This document shows, piece by piece, positions 35,601 through 46,281 of a DNA stretch of 64,000 nt. Each line of letters opens with the position of its first letter. The stretch's first letter is position 1. The translations under genes were made by a program, and so were the position numbers. The stretch spans positions 10,579,747-10,643,746 of the forward strand of contig NC_079488.1 of assembly GCF_020520425.1 (NCBI RefSeq), in the 5' to 3' direction. This DNA is from Spinacia oleracea (taxonomy: Eukaryota > Streptophyta > Magnoliopsida > Caryophyllales > Amaranthaceae). The notes under the pieces are model-generated. The model did not search any database, was not told the origin of the DNA, and was given only the letters and a program-made list of their open reading frames with translations.

Positions 35601-36648
35601 TCATAAAACTATTTTAAGTTTTGGATTTATTGTGAACCGTGCTGATGCTTGTGTGTACTAAAAAATGTTTGGTTCTGATTTTGTTATTGTCTGCTTATAT
35701 GTAGATGATATGTTGATTTTTGGTACACATATTGATGCTATTAATGAAACCAAAAGGTTTCTATCCTCTCAATTTGAAATGAAAGACATGGGTGAAACTG
35801 ATGTGATCTTGGGTGTTAAAGTCACCAAAACTAGTAATGGTTTCTCTTTGTCTCAATCTCACTATGTGGAAAAAGTGTTAAAGAAATTTAACAGTTTTGA
35901 TGTTGTGCCTGTTAAAACTCCTTATGATGCTAGCATACACTTGAAAAAGAATAAAGGCAATAGTGTGTCTCAATCTAAATATGCTAAAATAATTGGGAGT
36001 TTAATGTTTCTCATGAATTACACTCGGCCTGACATAGCCTATGCAGTTAGTAGACTTAGTCGGTATACCCATAACCCCGGTAGAGACCATTGGAATGCTC
36101 TTAGGAGGTTATTAAAGTACCTTAGGGGCACGATGGATTGGGGTTTGCATTATGTTGGATTTCCTGCTGTTTTAGAAGGTTATTGTGATGCAAACTGGGT
36201 ATCTGATAATGATGAGGTAAGTTCCACTAGTGGATATGTTTTTACTTTATGTGGAGCAGCTATCTCTTGGAAGTCTTCTAAACAGACTTGTATTGCCCGG
36301 TCAACTATGGAGTCCGAATTTATTGTATTGGACTTGGCCGGGCAAGAGGCGGAGTGGTTGAGAAATTTATTGGCCGATATTCCATTGTGGGAGCGTCCTG
36401 CTCCACCTGTATCTCTACATTGTGATTCTCAAGCTGCTATTTGTGTTGCTAAAAACAGCGCTTATAATGGCAAAAAGAGACATATTCATGTGAGGCATGA
36501 ATCTGTGAGAACACTAATAGAGAGTGGTGTAATTATTATGGAATTTGTGAGATCCGAGAGGAATATAGCAGATCCTTTAACCAAGGGACTAAATAGAAGA
36601 TTAGTCCTTGATACGTCGAGGGGAATGGGGCTTAAGCCTGTTAGTTGA
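32604..36648 (+). pseudogene. Copia family B gag-pol, body 2
   Basis: The better-preserved copy: a 709-codon frame (32604-34733) covers gag, protease and integrase, followed by frames 34748-35515 and 35665-36648. Protease DTG is at residues 334-336 and the first integrase Asp at 529 (IHSDLADF, intact). The second cysteine of the zinc knuckle is Tyr (CYVYGKSGHKAWQC, residue 275), which should impair RNA packaging. Shared with body 1: the frameshift at about 34705-34733 and TAA at 35659-35661 just before [10 protein letters not shown]. Private: a one-base deletion near 35478 (LNGDLEKKF versus LNGDLEEEI). RNase H is intact. No complete reverse transcriptase can be translated. Confidence 0.93.
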
Positions 36649-37270
36649 GGAATTCATGGTGGACACCCGACCTTGTTCACACAAGGTTTCTTGTGGTCTA
36701 ACGAAGCCATGGAAAGACTCATTTGTGTACACTTCCCATTTCTATGACTTGTACATTTTATGTGAGGTTAAGCTTCTTAGCTTTTAATGAAGTTCATATC
36801 CCAGGGTCTGGGTGGTCCTAATGAGAAGGACTTGATGAATTCACCGCATGTATATTGAGAGGTTGAGGAACAACTCTTAATGGTTTCATATCCCAGGATA
36901 TGGGTGGTCTATGTGATAGACTTGATGAAATCACCTACTTGAGTGTGAAGGTTTGACCACCTTCTATGGAAAACTTGGGCAAGTTTTTCTAGAGCACTCA
37001 TGAGAATCCCAAGTATAATGGCCGTTGTTGCTTGGCTATCGCGGAACTCATAATAATCTAAGGTATGGTATGTGTTATTGGGTTTTATTTCTTGATTGGG
37101 ATAGTTCCAGATTTGTTCACTTTCTCAATAAAGAAATTGCCTAATCTTCACTATGTGTTGGTTCAATCGAAAGACACCAACATTTAAGTATCAAACCTTC
37201 ATAAAAAGTGCTCAGATTTCTTTTTCTTCTTTTCTTTTAAACAAAATGGGTCTTTGTATTTGTGGGGGAT

Positions 37271-38028
37271 TGTTGGAAATAATGCAAAGAAAGTATTTTA
37301 CCATTTGTGAAAATGTCCCACATTGATAGAAATTAAATGTATGGTTTTCAAGGGAAGTATTTAAAGTAAAGGGGATTGTCCCACATGGGAAGAAAATGAA
37401 CTCTTCCTTTTGTTTAAATATAGGGAATGAATGTTTATACTTTGAAGTGCTTTCCCTAGTGGTTTGGGCTAGAAAGGGAATCCCCACACGCGCGCCGCCG
37501 CCGTCCGTCCGGCCGGTTCGTGGCACGTGGCACGTGGCACGTGGCGGTGTGGTGGGGCCTCTTTTTGGGCCATGTCGTAACTGACGGTCCAGATATTATG
37601 AGACCGTTCAGTTAAGTAGCCCATTCCGTAACGGTCGCATCAATTCTGATTTTCAGTTTAATTGGCAGTTAATTGCATGATCAATTCTGATTGGCAGTTA
37701 CAAGTGTTTAATTGCCCAATTTAATTCTAATTTCGGTTACAAACCCTTGCTTGCTTTATAATCAGTTTTTGATACCGAAAAATTTCAACTCTCTTCTCCT
37801 ATTCTTCTGAGCATATTATGAGTTCCTAGTTCGTTTTATTCGAGTGCACGTTAAAACGAATTGCTGTGTAAAATCTTGGGGGGGCAACGCCTATTACGAT
37901 TGCACCATAGTCGGGGCGAATTTTGCTTCTAAGACAGTGTTTGCATAACACGTCACAGCTTTATATACATCAAATATTCGGCCCACATTTCATTTACATT
38001 TTCGGATTTTACAGTATTCTTTCCTACA
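37271..38028 (+). repeat. Family B LTR 3 (right), length variant
   Basis: 758 bp. It carries about 61 bp absent from LTRs 1 and 2, including three TGGCACG units (from 37521) and GTGTGGTGGGGCC to about 37600. It lacks about 14 bp (AAGTTTTGGGGAAT) present in the others. Otherwise collinear. Confidence 0.9.
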
Positions 38029-38059
38029 CTACGTACCTTTTTTTATTAAAAGGAAAAGT

Positions 38060-38215
38060 CTACATGAACACCTAGTGTATAAGATTCTTTTGTACAAAAC
38101 CATTAATTTGTTGACACATCATCAAACCCACTAAAAAATGAGAATGAAAAACAATAAATATGTCATTTCAACCAATAGAAAAACATGGTACCTTATACAC
38201 TAGGTGTACATGTAG
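38060..38215. mobile_element. Short MITE with 24-bp terminal inverted repeats
   Basis: Left CTACATGAACACCTAGTGTA and right TACACTAGGTGTACATGTAG are inverted repeats with one mismatch, continuing inward to TAAG/CTTA. 156 bp. The target duplication is unclear, so the superfamily is unassigned. Confidence 0.65.
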
Positions 38216-38793
38216 TACGTAGGATCTTTATTAGAAACTTACAATGACTGTTAACACTAATTAACTCGCAAAATGATGTAGATACTCTTTCTAACTTTAA
38301 GGTTTCGTTTGTTTCAACGATAACACTTTTTGGAAATGATTTTTCAATTTTTCTTTGTTTATTTTGTCGATGATGGCCGGAAAATAATTTTTCCAAAGGT
38401 GAAAAATAACTTTTTATAGGGAAAAACAACTTTTCTTTTGAAAAGAAAAAAGTCATATTTTTCTCTCTAATCTCTTATGTTTCTTTTTTCTGTTTTTTTC
38501 CTTATAAATTTTATTGTAAGGATACAAACAAAGGAAAACTATTTCCCTTGATAAACGAGTACAATGATATTAACAAAATTTGATAGAATTAAACAAGTTT
38601 TGCCGTAACTTCCCGGCCATTTCCTTAATTTTCATTGGCGTAACCAGGAAGTCATTGTTGATGTGGCGCGTGATACATGGCGGCGTGACATGCTTTTCTT
38701 TAGAGATTTAATAATAGTGTAGATATAAATAGAAATGAACATCAAAACCTCAATGAATGAAATTTTTTCAATAATTAGTGTTTTTATATCTTA

Positions 38794-39234
38794 CTCCCTC
38801 TATCCCTTTTACTCCATCCGTTTCTTTTTGTTCCTTACGTTTGACCTTTTGTACGTTTATTAACGACTAATTAATGGGCATTGAGATTCTCTATTTTTTT
38901 TATTTAAACAAAGAAAAATTACGTTTATTTATAATGTTTTCACTCTTATCAAAATTCTGATATTGGGAAAATGGGAAAAATTTAATATCCCAATAGAAAA
39001 ATGTGAGATATTAAATGACCCATTGAATGTAATTGATTAAAATAATAATTTGACACAAATTTGGATAGAATATTAAATCATTTATGAGATAATATAAAAG
39101 AAAATGTGAAGAACATTTTGAGACACCCAAAAAGAAAAACGTAAAGAACAAAAAGAAACGGATGGAGTAATTATTTACGTATTCTATTTGGGGTGTCTAT
39201 TTTTAATCTTTACGTTTAGAATATTTTATTTATA
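38794..39234 (+). mobile_element. Outer Stowaway-like MITE fragment, split and truncated
   Basis: Starts CTCCCTCTATCCCTTT after TA (38792-38793). It is split by an inner MITE and resumes after 39169 (ATTATTTACGTATTCTATTT). It is cut at 39235 by a Helitron. Confidence 0.55.
38812..39167 (+). mobile_element. Inner Stowaway-like MITE
   Basis: Ends CTCCATCCGTTTCTTTTTG and CAAAAAGAAACGGATGGAG, flanked by TA (38810-38811 and 39168-39169). 356 bp, same subfamily as 21750-22126. Confidence 0.87.
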
Positions 39235-39925
39235 TCTATACTATTATTAAAACTCAACGGCATTTCATGCCATTCCGCCACATGTCACCATCATTAGATG
39301 GCAAGTGACATGGCACCAAGTCATAGTCATATTGACATATAGCATTTTCTTATAAAAACATGAAGAAATGCAAATGTCAATGCTTGAACCCATGATCTCG
39401 TGTTCATGAGCTAGAACTTTAACCACTAATCCCATTACACAACTTATGATATTTAAGAAATTCAAAACATATAAGTTATGTTTATTAATAACTTGTATTA
39501 AAATTTTAATTACTACCATAATTAATACATTTTAATTTTTTTTATGAAACTAAATTATACTTACATTTTTTTCATTTATATTTTCATTTAGGTTCATTTA
39601 CAATTACGTTTTGTTAGCATGCAAATTCATTTACATTTACTTAGACCTATAAAAAAGAGTAATTGCAATTTACACATAGAAAAAGATTACTCTATGTTTA
39701 ATTTAAATTTAGTTTACTAAGATATTTAAACAAATTCTATATTGAATCACCCTTACATAAATAAAGTATAAAGATGAATTATGCGCACAAATACTTAACT
39801 CATATTATATGTAAGTATTTAAATATCAAACTATTGTAATTATTTTCCTTTAACTCAAATTTTATCAATATCAATTCTCAAATTACGTACAATCACCGGG
39901 GCATCGCTCGGGTGGCAATAACTAG
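39235..39925 (+). mobile_element. Non-autonomous Helitron
   Basis: Starts TCTATACTATTATTAAAAC and ends CACCGGGGCATCGCTCGGGT-GGCAATAA-CTAG; flanking bases A (39234) and T (39926). 691 bp. A tRNA-like stretch lies on the minus strand (ATTAGTGGTTAAAGTTCTAG near 39415-39435 and GGGTTCAAGC near 39382). Confidence 0.87.
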
Positions 39926-40086
39926 TTATAACATAAATGTCCCTTATATCTGTCAAAAGCCGTGCTAAATAATTATTTTAAAAAATTAATTGGGGCATTA
40001 AATATCTCATACTTTCCCATCAATCAATTACTATATACTAAAAGAGAAACCAGGGATGACACATATCAATTCCTGATGCGATTTTT

Positions 40087-41482
40087 TGTTAGGTTATGAT
40101 ACATATAAACGAATATAAATCATGCGGAAATAACCATAAATGCCAGGATTCCAAATTAATTGCCACATAACAATTAGCATAATTTAGATGCATACACTTT
40201 GTAGCGTGCCCTCCCTTGCTGCGCCCGAACCGAACAAGAACAAGTCTTTAGGGCTCCAAGTGTCGTCCCTCCGTAGAAAGTCCACAGCACGTCCGGATCC
40301 GCCTTAAGATTGACCAACTAGAATCGCCCTTAAGGTACTAATAATACTCGGCTATATGGGCAAGTGTTTGGCTGAATTTTTTCTCAAATTCTTACCTTTG
40401 AATACTTGAAACTCGTTATAATTTATGAGCCCTAAACTCATATTTATAGGCCATGGAATAAGTAATCGAATCCTACTAGGATACGAATTAATTAAATTAG
40501 AATCCTAGCTGAACTCTAAATTAATTAATCTATCTTTTAGGATTAGGAAATTCAATCAACAAACGAATCCTATACGCTTTAGGTTTCTTAAGTGAACACA
40601 AACACACACGCAAGCACAGCAGCCCACGAGGGGCGCCATGCGCACGCGCGCAGCCCGAGCAATCGCAGCCCACTGCCACGAAGCCCACACGCTGCCGCAG
40701 CCTTGGGCGCGTGCTGGGCTTGCCTTGCGGTGGGCCTGGCGCAGCCTTGGGCTGGCGTGTTGTGGCGCGCGTTTCCCTTGCTGGACGTGGGCCTGGCTTC
40801 GTGCTGGGCCTTCGTCTAGCAAGCTCGTCCGATGCTAATTCGTACGACGCGCTTTCCGATTAATTTCCCGATTTCGGAATTCATTTCCGATACGAACAAT
40901 ATTTAACATTTCCGATTCCGGAATTAATTTCCGTCTTGAACAAATATTTAATATTTCCATTTCCGGAATTATTTTCCGATTCCGATAATATTTCCGATTC
41001 GGACAATATTTCCGTTTCCGGCAATATTTCCGATTCCGGCAATATTTCCATTTCCGATAATATTTTCCGATACGTACCATGTTTCCGTTTCCGGCAACAT
41101 CTACGACTTGGATAATATTTATATTTCCGATATGATCCATATTTCCGTTTCCAGCAATATCATCGTTTCCGGAGTATTCATTTACTTGCCTTTGACGATC
41201 TCAGCTCCCACTGAAACCAAGATCCGTCGATTCCGAATATTGATTAGATAGAGTATTTAATGCCATTAAATACTTGATCCGTTTACGTACTATTTGTGTG
41301 ACCCTACGGGTTCAGTCAAGAGTAAGCTGTGGATTAATATCATTAATCCACATGAACTGAAGCGGCCTCTAGCTAGGCATACAGTTCACTTGATCTCACT
41401 GAATTATTAACTTGCATACTGAACCGCATTTATTAGACTTATCATTAAATGTATACTTGGACCAAGGACATTTTTTCCTTCA
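40087..41482 (-). mobile_element. Family A solo LTR inside a Helitron
   Basis: 1396 bp in minus orientation, flanked by TTTTT (40082-40086 and 41483-41487). The 12900 Helitron shows the uninterrupted site (GCGATTTTTTCCCGCCAA). Because the site is a T run, the duplication alone is weak; the empty-site comparison is stronger. Confidence 0.9.
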
Positions 41483-41644
41483 TTTTTTTTCCAGCCAAAA
41501 ACCACTTTCCCAAAAAAGTGTGTATGTTTTTTTTTGTTTTTATTGTATACTTTTTTTATAAACTATTTATGTATGAAAACAAAATTTAGTTTGTAAATTA
41601 TGTCAATAATAGATACGACGAATAATAATTATTCTAAATTGGTA

Positions 41645-41988
41645 CTCCCTCTGTTCCTATTTGTTCTTCCCATTTGAGGTTTGGGGTGAAAATTAAGAAA
41701 ATGAAATCTTGTAATGATTGGGTGTAAGAGTAATGATTGAGTGTAAGAGAAAGTAATAAAGTAGTGAAGGAAAGTAATAAATAAATGAAGGAGAGAGAAG
41801 ATATTTTTAATAAAGTAATAAAAAATCATAAAAGTGGGGGTGGGTAGGTGAATGGGAAAATGTGAATGAATTAAATAAAGGATGGTGGGGAAATTTATGG
41901 TAAAAAGTCATGTCCAAAAATAGAAACTGGAAGAACATATAGAAACGCCCGAAATAGAAACGGGAAAAATATTTAGGAATGTAGGGAG
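41645..41988. mobile_element. Stowaway-like MITE in the Helitron
   Basis: Ends CTCCCTCTGTTCC and GGAATGTAGGGAG, flanked by TA (41643-41644 and 41989-41990). The 12900 Helitron reads straight through the site (TTGGTAATATTTTAG). 344 bp. Confidence 0.9.
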
Positions 41989-42842
41989 TAATATTTTAGT
42001 CAAATCTCTATATTAATAATGGAAAATATAAACACCCCATATTTTGGACAAATTATCATATTTGCATTTTAAATATGCATATTAGATGAATAAATTTAAA
42101 CGAGTATGTTAAAAATGTTATAACTACGCAGTAGTTTGGAAGATATTTTGTTAAATATTTTGTCCTTACATTTTTTCAAAAAATAAAATTTTAATTAAAG
42201 CATCTTTTAAAATATCTAATTTTCTGATTTTTTTTATTATTTTTTTTGCCAAAATTACTATTTATTTTGGGATTATGGCAAGTTTTTAACATAATACATT
42301 AATACTAATTTGAAAAATATATGTCTGGAATAGGAAAATCACAATTTTTATGATATTATTGTATTTATAGTATACATAGTAAGTTGCTACTCCGTAATAG
42401 CAAGATAGTAATTTGATATCATAAACCTTTTTCAAAAAAAAAAATTATATTCTTAGCTTACATGCAATAGTTTTAAAAAATAATGTGTAATTATATGTCC
42501 ATACCCAAACAAATATTTATTATTATTATTTTCTTCCATTTTATGTAGCGGAAACGGGTATGGTTACAGTTATGGATATCATTCAATTTTAAAAGAAAAC
42601 GGTTACCTGATAAAGGTATGCATATGATAAGTGTTTTTATTTTCCCAACTTAAGTATTTTTGTCGAAACCCTAAACACCTAAGATTGCACTAATCACTTT
42701 ATAATTCGAATAAATAATAATTTTCTCTAATTTTCTAACAACCCATGATAAAATTTGATATGATTTTGTTTTAAATAAATTAGTCAAAATAGAGAAAAAC
42801 AATTATTTAGTCTCATCCGTGCGTTGCACGGGACCTAACCTA

Positions 42843-42904
42843 ATTGATACATTAAATGTCTCTCATACTTTCCCATTGATACATTAAATGTCTCTCATTT
42901 TTCC
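42843..42904. repeat. 32-bp tandem repeat beside the Helitron
   Basis: Two units of ATTGATACATTAAATGTCTC (then TCATACTTTCCC) start at 42843 and 42875. A third diverged unit lies on the other side of the Helitron (about 39993-40027, CATTAAATATCTCATACTTT), so the Helitron landed in a small pre-existing repeat. Confidence 0.7.
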
Positions 42905-43529
42905 AATTTTAGATTAGGGTAAAAGTGAAAATATTATATATAAATATGATTTGCATTATTAATTCAAATAAAAAAAGTAAATTTTTATTCCCGTTAATTA
43001 TTTGTTTATCACGTGTGTGATACCAAACATAAAGAGTAAAAAGAGACAGGGGAATATCAGGTTGCACAAAAGAAGAATAATGAGTAATAATAACTCATAG
43101 ATATCTTCTTTGATTCTTTCAGACAAAAGGGTAGTCAAATTACATTGATTGAACATTTTTCTCACAATTATTTGGCAAAGCATATGCTGCTCCATTACTG
43201 GTTTTTCTTTCAAAATTATTAACCTTCTGAAAATGAAATATTATTGGCCGGTCCGTATATAACATTTATACGATTAATTTAAATGTAATTTGAGACCAGT
43301 TTTAGGTCGACATTCAAAGTAATACATACGAGAAGATTCAAAGTTTGAATCGCATGTAACTGTCATAGTGTCATGTACATCAAACTAAGTAGCTGAAACC
43401 TTAGTTATGTATAATTAAACAAAATTACTTTTAATTAATCATTCATGTCACTTATTAGGGATATACGTAGTATATGCAAACTCATCAAATTTGATACCGA
43501 GTAGTGAAGACCGGAGAATGTGCAAAGTT
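42905..43529. other. AT-rich intergenic DNA
   Basis: No gene or bounded element supported. Confidence 0.5.
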
Positions 43530-43672
43530 TGATTTGGTGCATCAGGTCAGCTTATTGGTTAAGACTGAGTGTCTGTATATGATAGGTCTCATATTCGAAT
43601 TTCACTCATATTTGTCATTTGTATTGCCCTTAGGGCTCATTTGCACCAAAAAGAAAAAATATTCTTTTTATT
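43530..43672 (+). mobile_element. Possible tRNA-derived SINE
   Basis: A tRNA-like head: A-box-like CAGCTTATTGGTTAAGACTG (about 43548) and B-box-like ATATTCGAATTTC (about 43591-43603) are spaced as in a tRNA. A short body ends in an A-rich tail (AAAAAGAAAAAATATTC). No clear target duplication. It could instead be part of an eroded Helitron with similar content. Confidence 0.42.
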
Positions 43673-44004
43673 CGAATGAGTCAATCACACGATAGACCCG
43701 TACAAATTACAAATTAGAGAAAAATAATTGAACTTGTAACCTATCATACCCGTGCATTCCGTCATAATCATAGACCAACTCTAATTCATTGATATTAGAT
43801 AGCAAATGTGCCATTACTTTATATCTTATACACTGAAATTTGACATTCCGGCATCCACATAAGCAATGAATTTATGGGAATTGAAGCCAAATGACATGAA
43901 TCCCATATTCTTGCAAACTTGTACGATTTCAAACCCTAGAACAAAGCAACACGAAATATTCAACAAAAGTTACATGCATGACATGAATATATACCATCAA
44001 ATGC

Positions 44005-44012
44005 TATATATA
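44005..44012 (+). promoter_or_regulatory. TATA box of GLP3 pseudogene
   Basis: TATATATA followed by GGAACTTAATTTC, 123 bp before the ATG; position and context match GLP1 and GLP2. Confidence 0.6.
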
Positions 44013-44334
44013 GGAACTTAATTTCATAGCCAGAAGTAACACAAAACAAAGTAAGAGAAACAAACACAACCACACTGCTTAACTTTATCCCTATCTGTTT
44101 ATCCCACATACATTTCGAAATTTTATCGACGAACATGGATTCTCTTAAAATTATCTTATCTTTTACTCTCCTTGTATCTCTCTCATCAGCGACGAGTGTA
44201 GTTGACTTTTGTGTGGCGGATTTCAGATTCCCGGTTACTCCAGCGGGATACCCTTGCAAAAATACGGCTAACCTTACAGTGAACGACTTTGTTTTCTCAT
44301 CTTTGGGTGTTCCAGGTAACACGTCAAATATCTT

Positions 44335-44585
44335 CACTACAAGAAAAACGTGTTTAGTTTAGCTATTTTTACGGCAACCAAAAATTCCAGTCGCAGTTTT
44401 TTGCAACTGAAGGAGACTAGTACGAACGTAATCGCAAAACTTGCGACTACTTTGCAATAGTCGCTAGTATATAGTCGCAATTTTGCAACGGCCATGTGGT
44501 TTTTGCGATTAAGTTGTTGTCGCAAAGCTGAAAACTTATTTAATTTTACTTTTAAAGATTTGGCGACATTGTTTAATTTCTCTTC
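44335..44585 (+). mobile_element. CACTA-type insert lacking its right end
   Basis: Begins CACTACAAGAAAAACGTG, a CACTA terminus, with subterminal TCGCAA/TTGCGA words in both orientations. No ...TTGTAGTG end follows. Instead the insert runs into AT-rich filler and then into a second copy of about 35 bp of GLP3 (44302-44336 repeated at 44586-44620, one mismatch). This suggests loss of the right end during abortive excision or repair. Confidence 0.7.
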
Positions 44586-45164
44586 TTTGGATGTTCCAGG
44601 TAACACGTCAAATATCTTCAATCTCGGTGTGGTCCCAGCTTTCGACGTGACATTCCCTGCCTTGAATGGTCTAGGCCTTTCCATGGTACGATTAGACCTT
44701 GGTGTGGGTGGAGTTGTTCCAATCCACTCACACAGGGCGTCTGAACTTATCCTTGTAATCGAGGGGACGATAATTGCTGGATTTATTGGATCCGACAACA
44801 CCCCTTATTACAAAACATTGAATAAGGGGGATATTATGATCTTTCCCGCCTCATTACTGAAGGAAATAATTCCCTTGGTCCAAGTATGCATTCTATGTTA
44901 AGTCTAATAAATGCGGTTCAGTATTAATTAACAAGTTAATAATTCAGTGAGATCAAGTGAGCTGAATGCCTAGCTAGAGGCCGCTTCAGTTCAAGTGGAA
45001 TTAATGATATTAATCCACAGCTTACTCTTGACTGAACCCGTAGGGTCACACAAATAGTACGTAAACGGATCAAGTATTTAATGGCATTAAATACTCCATC
45101 TATGAATATTCGGAACCGACGGATCTTGGTTTCAATGGGAGCTAAGATCGTCACAGGCAAGAAA

Positions 45165-45490
45165 TGAATACTCCGGAAACGATGATATTGCCGGAAACGG
45201 AAATATGGATCGTATCGGAAATATAAATATTATCCAAGTCGTAGATGTTGCCGGAAACGGAAACATGGTATGTATCGGAAAATATTATCGGAAATGGAAA
45301 TATTGCCAGAATCGGAAATATTGCCGGAAACGGAAATATTGTCAGAATCGGAAATATTACCGGTATCGGAAAATAATTCCGGAAACGGAAATATTAAATA
45401 TTTGTTCGAAACGGAAATTAATTCCGGAATCGGAAATATTAAATATTGTTCGTATCGGAAATGAATTCCGGAATCGGAAAATTTAATCGG
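45165..45490 (+). repeat. 18-bp minisatellite in family A U3
   Basis: Degenerate 18-bp units of the form CNGAANCGGAAATATTGC repeat through this interval. The same array lies in every family A LTR here (3540-3880, 30990-31300, 40860-41180, 54345-54670, 60140-60450). It lies upstream of the TATA box, where enhancer repeats of LTR promoters usually sit; a role in transcription is inference. Confidence 0.85.
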
Positions 45491-45901
45491 AAGCGCATCG
45501 TACGAATAAGCATCGGACGAGGCCTGCCGGACGAGGCCCAGCACGAAGCCAGGGCATCGCCCAGCAAGCCAAGCGCGCCGCACAAACAGCCACGCCAGGC
45601 CCAGCGCAAGGCCAGGCCCAGCAGGCTGCGCAGCGCGCACAGCGCGCACAGCACGCGCAGCGCGCAGCGCGCGCGGGCGCTGCATGGGCTGCTGCTCGCG
45701 CGCACGCATGGGGGCCCATCGTGGCTGCCGTGCGTGTGTGTGCAAGTGTTTGTGTTCGTGCACGTTTCCTAAAACATGCAGAGTTCGGTTAATGATTAAA
45801 TTCCTAATTCTATTTGATAAATTAATTAAATTAGAGTTCTGGTAGGATTCTAGGTTTAATTAATTTGTATCTGAATAGGATTTCGATTCCCTTTCCATAC
45901 C

Positions 45902-45910
45902 CCTATAAAT
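45902..45910 (+). promoter_or_regulatory. LTR promoter TATA box
   Basis: CTATAAATA sits between the U3 repeats and the conserved CTTAAGGCGGATCCGGACG region, giving the expected U3/R position. Also present at about 55070 and about 60855 in the other plus-strand LTRs. Confidence 0.65.
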
Positions 45911-46269
45911 ATGAGGCTAGGGCTCACAATTTATAACAAGTTTAAAGTATTCAAAAGTGAGTTTTTTGAGAGAAAATTAAAACACACATCTTGCTCATAA
46001 AGTGCCAAAATTTTCTAGTACCTTAAGGGCGATTCTAGTTGGTCAATCTTAAGGCGGATCCGGACGTGCTGTGGACTATCTACGGAGGGACGACACTTGG
46101 AGTCCTAAAGACTTGTTCTTGTTCGGTTCGGGCGCAGCTAGGGAGGGCACGCAACAAAGAGTATGCATCTAAATTATGCTATATGATTATGTGTAAATAA
46201 TATGTTGTCCTGGGTTAATGGTTGTTTCCGCATGATCTATGTAATGTCATATGTATCATAACATAACAG

Positions 46270-46281
46270 TGGTATCACGAG
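46270..46281 (+). other. Primer binding site, family A copy 2
   Basis: TGGTATCACGAG starts one base after the LTR; initiator-Met type with a change from the TGGTATCAGAGC seen at 61219. Confidence 0.8.

Larger units (their letters stand above)
25042..38028 (+). mobile_element. Ty1/copia family B tandem array: LTR-body-LTR-body-LTR
   Basis: Three LTRs share the start TGTTGGAAATAATGC and end TTTCCTACA. They enclose two bodies of exactly 4704 bp each (25753-30456 and 32567-37270). The whole array has one 5-bp target duplication, CTACG (25037-25041 and 38029-38033), and no duplication at the central LTR. This is the structure expected from unequal LTR-LTR recombination after a single insertion. 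Both bodies carry the same frameshift and the same premature stop. No TGGTATCA-type primer site follows the LTR, and gag starts only 38 bp after LTR 1. The lineage within copia is not assigned. Confidence 0.93.
40031..42843 (+). mobile_element. Helitron carrying a solo LTR and a MITE
   Basis: Starts near CTATATACTAAAAGAGAAAC and ends CCGTGCGTTGCACGGG-ACCTAAC-CTAA followed by T. Removing the two insertions (40087-41482 with its duplication, and 41645-41988) restores alignment with the Helitron at 12900 up to about 42160. The last 650 bp are absent from that copy. Confidence 0.78.
44858..46268 (+). repeat. Family A 5' LTR of the full-length element
   Basis: 1411 bp, TGAAGG to CATAACA. Holds the 18-bp minisatellite, a GC-rich block (about 45520-45740, TGCGCAGCGCGCACAGCGCG) and promoter box CTATAAATA (about 45902). 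One extra 17-bp unit (AGCGCAAGGCCAGGCCC-like) relative to the 3' LTR. Confidence 0.95.

Noticed and set aside
44936..45160. Conserved 74-codon frame in all family A LTRs (starts MPVTI)
   Set aside because: Lies antisense inside the LTR and is conserved only because the LTR is; no domain recognised.
45230..45490. CRISPR-like regular repeat
   Set aside because: 18-bp degenerate units without spacers, in a plant LTR.
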